Of a DNA stretch of 64,000 bases, positions 56,978 through 64,000 are shown one piece after another (position 1 is the stretch's first letter; every line of letters begins with the position of its first letter). The stretch is taken from NCBI GenBank assembly GCA_004335835.1, contig RWJK01001967.1, forward strand, positions 1-64,000, in the 5' to 3' direction. Source of the stretch: Scenedesmus sp. ARA3 (taxonomy: Eukaryota; Chlorophyta; Chlorophyceae; Sphaeropleales; Scenedesmaceae). Below the pieces are notes generated by a model. The model had not been told where the DNA came from. It saw only the letters and a list, made by a program, of their open reading frames with translations, and searched no databases. The position numbers were made by a program, and so were the translations under genes.

Positions 56978-57580
56978 TCATTGCAATTGAGCTGGGCATG
57001 GTGTAACCGTGACTACAGCTCCGCTATATGTGAGAGTTAAATTGCTACTGCCGCATTGCTGCGGCCGTGAAACATAACAGGTACCGGTGCCACTTGTACA
57101 GCACAGTGACAAACAAATTTCCTGCAAATGTTGCAGCAGGGAGCATTCGGCACGGTTTGATGATACTGGTTGAGTAATGGACGCATACATGAAGCTGGCA
57201 CAAACACTGCAACCAACAGACATAGGCTGCGATGGCGATGATGCTATGGCTTGATGAGTAACAACAGACATAAGCTGCTGCCGGCAAGCAACCAATGCTT
57301 GCTGTACAAGCCCGCCTGTCACCTTCAGGTCTGCACATGCAATAGTTTGTGCTGTACGTGTGGAGCTGGCTGTGCATACACTTTGAACAAAGCACCCAGC
57401 AGGCTTGACAGCACAACAACTAAGCCAGCAATCAAACATAAAGAAGCAAGGTGGTACAGCGCTGCACACAGAAATGAAAGCATTGCACTATACAACTGGC
57501 TGCAGCCTTTAATCACAGGTTCTCGCTATGAAGCTGAATATCAACCCATGACCCAGCACATGGGGCTCATAACTGTCAGG

Positions 57581-58743
57581 CTATCCGCTGCTGGTGCTGA
57601 CCCTGGCATGGCATGCAGCGGCAAATGGTGACACCATTGCCTGGCCGCCGCCACTGCAGCGCTGCTGCTGCGCCTCTTCCTCTATCTGGCTCAGCTGCTG
57701 CTGCAGCGCAAATGGCGAGGCGAAGGTGCTGCTGACGCTGCAGTGCTGGTGTGCTGCATCCTGCCCGTGTTGCTGTGCAAATGGCGATGCCGCGGCTGCA
57801 TGCTTCTGCTGGTGCTGGTGCTGCTGCCGCTGCCACTGCTGCTGTTGCTGCTGCTCGTGCGGCAGCGCTGCTGGCCAGCCGCCTTGCCGCTGCTCCAAGC
57901 TGCACCTGCTGCTGCTGCTGCTGTTGCTGTTGACGGAGGAGCCACTGCCAGCATGCCAGCAGCTCTGACCGAGCGGCTGCACTGCTGATGCTAAAGACTC
58001 ACTGCTGCTGCTGCTTGCACCCTTTGTGGCAAGCTGCGCCTCCATCGCTGCAAATGCTGCGGCAACACTGTCTGAAGCGCTGTGGCACGTAACAGCTGCA
58101 CTGCTGCTGTCGTGACCTGTGACTGCTGGCTGCTGCAGCCGCTGCAGCCTGCTGTTGCAATCACCAGGCTGGTCTGCTGCTGCTGAGCCCTGCTTCCATG
58201 GCAGCACCAGCAGCAGCGGGCCGCTACTGAGCTCCCTACTGCAGACGCTCCTGCTGCTGGCAGTCGGTTCCGACAGCATGATGCTCATGGACTGCCCTCC
58301 GTCTTCTGCTGTGTATGCCACAGCAACAGACGGGGCGTGTTGCGACACGCCAGCAGTCCGCAACATCTGCAGCTCCACAGCCCGCTGCTGTGCAAGGCTG
58401 CCAGTGCCCCTGCAGCTCCCGCTGCTGCTGCTGCTGCTGCTGCTGCTGCCGCCGCCGCTGCTGCTGGCGCCGCCAGCCACTGCACTGTCGCAGCTGCTGC
58501 AGCTGCCATTCTCTCCTCGCTGCTGCCGCTGGTGCTGCTCGTCTGACCCAGCCTCCGCTGAATCAGCAGATTCATTGTCATCTGCTTCAAACTGCACTGC
58601 GCTTGTGACGCTGTCGCCGCGCTCCAGGTGTGGCCTGGGAGCAGGCAGCTCCTGAGAGCTGCTGGGCGGCTCATTGGAGGCAGCGCCGTCTGATGCTGCC
58701 AGGCCTGCAGGGATAAACTTGTTGTGGTACACGCGGCGCTTCT

Positions 58744-58837
<94 letters not shown>

Positions 58838-60941
58838 CCAGCAGTGAATACGGTACTCACATCAGAACCAGTGACAGATTGCAAGACATCCAGCCAAGGA
58901 GCGCACATTGCTTGCACATTTTGTCCTTGCCAAGTGCCGCTTTTTGGCAGATATATAATCTTCACCAATCGCCTCTCACAGCAACCGCACAACACTCCAT
59001 CTGCTGTGCTCTGCCGTGCACTCACCCTTCTGCGCCTGGCGCCGTCTCCAGTGGGCAGCTCCCCACTGCCAGCACTCTGCACCGCCTGTGGCCGCCTCAG
59101 CAGCAGCAGCAGCGCCACCCCCAGCAGTGCCAGCACACTGGTCACTGCTGCCACTATGATGCCAGCAAGCATGCCTTTGCTGACAACCACACCCCGTACT
59201 GCAGCTTGGTTGGGCTGCGGCTCTGGAGATGGAGTCGGCAGCGACAGGATACTTGAAAGCAGGCCTGAAAGGTTGCTGGTGTTCACCAGGGAAGCTGACC
59301 GCTCGCTGTGCATGTCTGTCAGCTGCAGGACTGACATGTAGTCTGTGGGTAGGGTTTGAGTGGAGAGGTTTAGGTCGCGCAGCATGTCCCCGAGCACTGT
59401 CGAGTTGAGCCAATTCGCAGTGGAATTCAGAGTGAGGCCGTCAGAGGTCTGTGCGCTTGTCAGGCCGACTGCCACACTCAGTGACACTGTCGCCTGCGGC
59501 CGCTCAACTGGCGTAACTGACAGCGCCCGGAAAGACACCGGCACGCTGCGCTTGACAAACTGCGTGCCAAATATGGCCTCACAGATAGGTGGCACTTCTA
59601 GGCCTGGCACGAGGCCTGCTGCGGTTGCCAGGCTGGAGTTGGCAACGGCTGCAGCTGGCGTGCAGTCCTTGCTGAGGGCGCTGAGGAGGGAGGTTGCGTT
59701 TGCTGGATCCACGTTGAAAAACCTGCAGACGAATGAAAGGACGCAACTAAATGGTAAGTTGCGTGTTGTGGTGATCACAGTGGCACCTGTATGCACGTTT
59801 TCTGCGAAAAGCCCTGCAGCATGTGCTGTTACGTGCTTCACAACAGGACCAACTGCATTAGCTGGCATGTAGGCATCATGCCGCACACCAGTAGCCAGCC
59901 TGCTGATGCTCACCTGGCATACACCAGCATTGGTGAGTCCCTGGATGGCTGCTGCTGCTGCTCGCTGGCAAGCATGCGGCGACTTGTGCTGCCTGCTGCT
60001 GCTGCAGCTGGTGTGGCCAGGCCTGGCGCTGGCAGTGGTGCAAAGCTGACTGCAATGTGCCTTGCATCAAAGCCTCCTGCAAGCTGTGACAGAGCATCCC
60101 TGACTGCTGCCAGGCCAGCATGGGTGTCAGCTGTTGCGCGGCTGTCAGCGCTGCCAAAACCTACGCCCTTGAACCCCAGACTCAAGCTCACGTTTGCTGC
60201 CGCAAACGTCAGCACCTGGCTAGCAGGCACGTCAGCTGACTGTGCAATTGAGTTGGAGATGACATCCCGGATCACTAGCTGCAGGTCAGGTGACAGCCGC
60301 AACTTCAGCAGCGCATCACCATCAACCACAAAAGTCCTTGCCACCCAGCTGATAGGCTCTGCCAGCTTTGCTAGCTGCCGCAGCCTGTCTGCACTGATGG
60401 TGGCAACGCTGCTGTCCATCAGCAGCAGCTGCGGCAGCGGCGGCAGGCCCGAATCGTACTTGTATGGGCCGGTATTGTCTGATGGTGAGAACAGTCTGTT
60501 GATGAGGTCAATGTCTGCATCAGAGAGTGCCCCAGCACCTGCTGATGTGCCAGCGCCTGCTGCAGCAGCTGCTGGACCTGCTGCTGATGGTGCCGCTGCT
60601 GCTGCTAGCACAGGCAGTGCCTGGTCTGCCTCTGTATCCTGCTGCTGCAGCTCTGTCACTGATAGAGCTGACGATGCCACCGGCACTGATGCAGCTGGTG
60701 GCATCAGCAGTGCCACAGGAGCCCCCAGTACGCTGCGCAGGAACGCCAGCAAAGATGGGGGTGATAGCTGCTGTGCAGAACGCTGCTGCAATGACTGCTG
60801 CATAGCGGCAGCTAGCCTCTGGTTGCTGGAAGCTAGTCCAGGAAGAGCTGTTGCACTGGTGGCGGCATCTGTCGCAGCTGCTGCCATGCAGCAAAGGCTG
60901 AGCAGCGCCAGGCAAGCGACCGTAAGCCTTGCCATCTGCAT
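57581..60941 (-). CDS. Type I membrane protein of unknown function, 961 aa (three exons)
   Basis: Exons on the minus strand: 60941-59914, 59722-59026, 58741-57581, all in phase. The N-terminus is a clear signal peptide (MARLTVACLALLSLCCMAAAA; Met1 or Met3 could start). The extracellular part (about residues 25-520) has several N-glycosylation sequons (NST, NLS and NTS types). It also has an element around ADVPASQVLTFAAANVSLSLGF, a form seen in repeated adhesion-like ectodomains of algae and protists. One membrane helix lies at about 524-551 (GMLAGIIVAAVTSVLALLG), followed by Arg residues. The cytosolic tail of about 410 residues is Ser/Gln-rich with an acidic patch and two ASPFA(L/Q)QQ-type repeats. 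No kinase or other catalytic domain is seen. A surface receptor or wall-linked role is only a guess. Confidence 0.75.
58745..58834. repeat. (CAG)30 triplet repeat at an intron end
   Basis: Thirty pure CAG units on the + strand. On the strand of the type I membrane protein gene this is (CTG)30 and runs straight into the acceptor CTGCAG|AAG of its third exon, so it replaces a polypyrimidine tract and is not translated there. Confidence 0.9.
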
Positions 60942-61662
60942 TAACGGGGCAATTAGCCAGTTTTCAGAAAGATTTGTGAGTTCAGGTGGCTGTCTGCCAT
61001 AGAAAAGTGTGTCCGCTGTCCTTCGCGCGCCAACATCTAAAGGTGTGCTGGAAGCCGCAGCTGCCAGCTCTAACGCGCAAAAAAAGCTTTAATACTGGAA
61101 AATTACTACTAATGGCATGTGTTGATCCTTGAGGCCTCACCATCATCGCGCCGGACCGCAGTTGCACCGATCTTTACTCCATACAAGTCCTGCCCACTCT
61201 GACAGCAGAGCGACCGATGAAGACCCTCCAAGTTGTAACTATGCTCGTTCACAACTTTTTGAGGCTGCTGACTGTGCTGGTGACACCAAGGACCTCGGAG
61301 AACCTATGGTGGTTGAGCTTACTGAGCAGTGATAGCGCTCAGGAACACACGCAACGACTCTTGTTTTTTGTTGAAGGAATCTACGGCATATGCAAGCGAC
61401 ACTCTGCCGGTTGTGTAACCAGCTTTCAGGGCCCCTTGTCTGTTGTCAGTGTCACTGTCATTCGGGGACTTACTGTCCAGAGAACGCCAGGATCTCGAAA
61501 CTGCATGTCACCAGAATATCACTGCGCTTCTCTACAAGCCGGAAGCAACAACTCTGTGTGTCGGATCTGCAGTGTCATCGCAATCAGAAGTGCTGCTGGC
61601 GCTCTTAATACAGCTCTGGATGGCTTTACTCCTCAACTGATTTTTTGTTTGTAATTGTACGC
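60942..61662. other. region between divergent membrane-protein and fibrillin genes
   Basis: About 720 bases that must hold both promoters. It includes a cysteine-rich open frame (61390-61608) that I do not regard as a gene. Confidence 0.45.
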
Positions 61663-64000
61663 ATGATCAGCCTGCGACGCTCCTCTGGTGCTGGCACAGC
61701 ACCAGGCTACTGTTGGAGTTCGAGGCAGCAGCAAACCGTCAACTTATCCAGCAGATTACAGTTACCACAACGACATATAACGTGTAGAGACGGAGTTGCT
61801 GGGCCTGCAGCAGCAGACATTGTCAGCACCATCCTTGACAAGGTTCAGGGCACAGGTGGGTTGCCAGGTCAGGGTGGTTCATCCCAGATGGCACCTGCAT
61901 ACATGCCCGTGTTTAAACCAAGCAATCAAGCAAGCACTTCACACCCAAGGATGTGCACGGGTACCTGATGGAACGCTGCAATGGCTGCTGCACACTATCT
62001 CTGTTGTAGCATGCTTGTTGGATCTGCGTGTGTCATGTGGACTGCTTGTACTTGCACCACTCATTTGTAGTGTGCATTATTGTATATGGATCCTGGTGTT
62101 CTCTCTTGCCAAGGGTTCCTGTGCCTTGGTTTGTGTTACCCTTGTTCATGTGTATGCTTCCAGATGGCGGCATCAGCCTGCAGCCCGAGCAGAAGCGGGA
62201 AGTGGATGCACTCATCAGCCAGCTAGAGGCAGCAGGCCGCAGCCAGCAGCCGCGCCCAATGCAGAACCCTCTGCTGTTTGGCAACTATAACGTGGCTTAC
62301 ACCAGCAGCAGCGACGACCAGAGGGGTCAACGTGAGCGCAGCACTGCCCTGAGCAGCTGCAGGCATGCGGAACACATGTAACAGTAACCCCTAGTGTGAT
62401 GACTGGGCACCGTACATCAAAGTTGGTGCACACAACCTACAGCAGGGGCCTGCAGCGACAGCAAGAGGCTGTACAAGCAATGAACAGCAGCAGCAGCTGC
62501 TTGTGACTCAGCAGCTGTGCGCCTGTTGCCAGCATCACAGCACACGTGAAATGGCCCAGTCAGCACCATCCACGGCACTTCTTCTCACACATGCCTACAT
62601 GTTCTGCTGCGTGCCCGCGCACATGCACCTGCAGCTGCCGGGGGCAGGTTCCGTGGGCGCCTCGGCCGGCTGCTGTTTCAAACAACGGGAGTATTCCAGT
62701 CCGTGCTGCAGCCAGACATTGCCACTAACAAGGCAAGCTGTATATTGTTCTATTTTGGCCCAGAGGCCGCTGCAGCCAGGCAGGCAGCCTCAGCCAGCCT
62801 TAGGCAGCAGGTGCACATGGCACGTGACACGTGCATGAGCAGGGGCACAGCATGCTGTACAGTGATGGGACACTGGTGGTGCATCACGGACTGCAACGGG
62901 AGCTGCAGCTGTGCTGACAGCAGTGCGGCGCGCACAACAGCTTGTGGTCCAACCATGCTGATCTGTGGCGGCTCACACCATCAAACATTGCAGCACATCC
63001 CAATGTAGCTGTGAGACTCTGTACACCAAACACGCATTTGACCACCATCAACTAATTATCTCAGCAAACCGCAGCCTGCCATACCGCTTCCTGCATGTGT
63101 ATGTGTGCTGCGCAGGTCACCTTCAAGCTGTTTGGTGTGCTGCCAGGCGCTGTGGGCCTGCGCGGCACAGTGGTGCCTGTACAGGCAGGGCAGCCACACG
63201 GCAGGGGCACAGCGGGCGAGGGCGACACCGTGCGGGTGCTGTTTGAGCCGCCTGTGCTGTCACTGGGCAGCGGCCTGCACTTCAGAATAGGTGAGTGACG
63301 GCTGTAGGCGCATTGCTTGTCTGCGCCGTCCGTACGCTTCGCCGTAGCCGCGGCAACCATCATTTGCTTGGGGCGCTCGATAGCAGCAAGTATGCAGCCA
63401 CGGCAGCGGCCCCTGGACTTTGCAGCCCAACGTTGCTGCCATCACAGCATATCCATGCATGCACATACATGCTTTGTGTTTTTGAACGCGCTGCTGCTGC
63501 TGCCACCTGCAGGCCCTCCCAGCAGTGTGCAGCTGTCCACGCCGTACCTCGACGAGCGCGTGCGCCTGGGCAGGGGCAGCAGGGGCAGCCTGTTTGTGTT
63601 CACGCGGGGTGGCGCGGCAGACAAAGCAGGTACGCTGCGGTGTGGGCTGGGCTGGCTTGCAGGAGCCAGCAGGCTGCATAGCCTGGCAGTCTGTGCAGCT
63701 GCAGGACATGCTTTCTGCTGCAGGAAACATACGTTCGACAGCTGAAGCGGTTCAACAGTTGCCAGCCTGCCAGCCTGTACAGGAGTGACAGTTGTAAGCA
63801 ATCCATACTTAGTCAGTCCGCTAGTTGCGCATCGAGGTGCTTCTGACAGAGTTGTTATTTTCTGGCGTTGCTGTTTGCTGCCTTGCATCTCCAGGTATGG
63901 ACCAGGTGGGCATCCAGCCCAGCACCAAGTCGGGCGTGGCCTGGCTGACTGCTGCGCTGCTGGGCATGCTTGCTGGCGGCTGGGGGCTGTGGAGTACTGG
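61663..64000 (+). CDS. PAP/fibrillin (plastid lipid-associated) protein, 3' end outside the window
   Basis: Fibrillins are plastid lipid-binding proteins of plastoglobules, thylakoids or stroma. Exons 61663-61855, 62164-62331, 62635-62732, 63116-63290, 63513-63629 and 63895 to the edge. The first 50 residues (MISLRRSSGAG...) are basic and hydroxylated, like a transit peptide. PAP domain marks follow: LDKVQGTDGGISL, NPLLFGNYNVAYTSS, GRFRGRLGRLLFQTTGVFQ, VTFKLFGVLPGAVGLRG, and SVQLSTPYLDERVRLGRGSR with GSLFVFTR. After this a hydrophobic segment begins (SGVAWLTAALLGMLAGG), a possible membrane anchor, and the window ends. The intron after exon 3 uses a GC donor (AAG|GCAAGC at 62733), because no GT donor gives the right phase. 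The subfamily is not assigned. Confidence 0.9.

Larger units (their letters stand above)
56272..57580. other. intergenic region between convergent genes
   Basis: About 1.3 kb, more AT-rich than its surroundings. It contains the decayed LPLAT tail copy, the facing poly(A) signals and the 22-base palindrome listed separately. No gene supported. Confidence 0.45.

Noticed and set aside
61390..61608. Cysteine-rich short open frame (LCRLCNQL ... CCQCHC)
   Set aside because: Overlapping frames are equally open, there is no family match, and it lies in the probable promoter of the fibrillin gene.

Overview
The window is a nuclear segment of a green alga. I infer a chlorophycean, most likely in or near the Scenedesmaceae/Sphaeropleales. 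The reasons are: genes rich in short introns with GTGAG donors and CTGCAG acceptors; TGTAA poly(A) signals at sensible distances after several stop codons; (CAG)n/(CTG)n runs almost everywhere; and plastid genes of algal type. No bacterial, organellar, rRNA or CRISPR features were seen. Exon coordinates were worked out by hand from splice sites, reading phase and family conservation.

Layout. 460-1668 (+): prefoldin subunit 6. 2582-6358 (+): UTP7/WDR46, a small-subunit processome WD40 protein. 8169-11607 (-): plastid-type bestrophin channel. 13534-44801 (+): four long genes in one orientation (A 13534-17742, B 20326-30430, C 32160-39214, E about 40330-44801) forming one diverged family. 47907-48380 (-): ORMDL. 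49101-50803 (+): penta-EF-hand protein. 53229-56271 (+): PlsC-type lysophospholipid acyltransferase. 57581-60941 (-): type I membrane protein of unknown function. 61663 to the window end (+): PAP/fibrillin, cut by the edge.

The part most likely to be new is the 31-kb A/B/C/E cluster. Its proteins combine ordered arrays of CCHC zinc knuckles (about 45 in total), a roughly 60-residue module with an LPxxW...SW core (13 copies) that I do not recognise, a helical module resembling the MLLE/PABC peptide-binding domain of poly(A)-binding protein, GYF-like domains (B only), and a conserved acidic-leucine C-terminal tail. B also has a series of PAM2-like peptides, the known ligand type of MLLE domains, and C has one near-perfect PAM2 peptide. 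Module and ligand peptide therefore lie in the same gene cluster. My inference is a family of polyQ-rich mRNP scaffold proteins acting around poly(A)/translation, amplified by tandem and intragenic duplication. Gene B has several reading-frame breaks and may be decaying or mis-assembled; C and E read cleanly through every splice.

The flanking genes are ordinary housekeeping genes. They carry some useful splicing oddities: a start codon that appears to be assembled across an intron (E), a GC-AG intron (fibrillin), a duplicated splice donor (UTP7), (CTG)n runs used as the 3' ends of introns (bestrophin and the type I membrane protein), and convergent poly(A) signals arranged as a hairpin.
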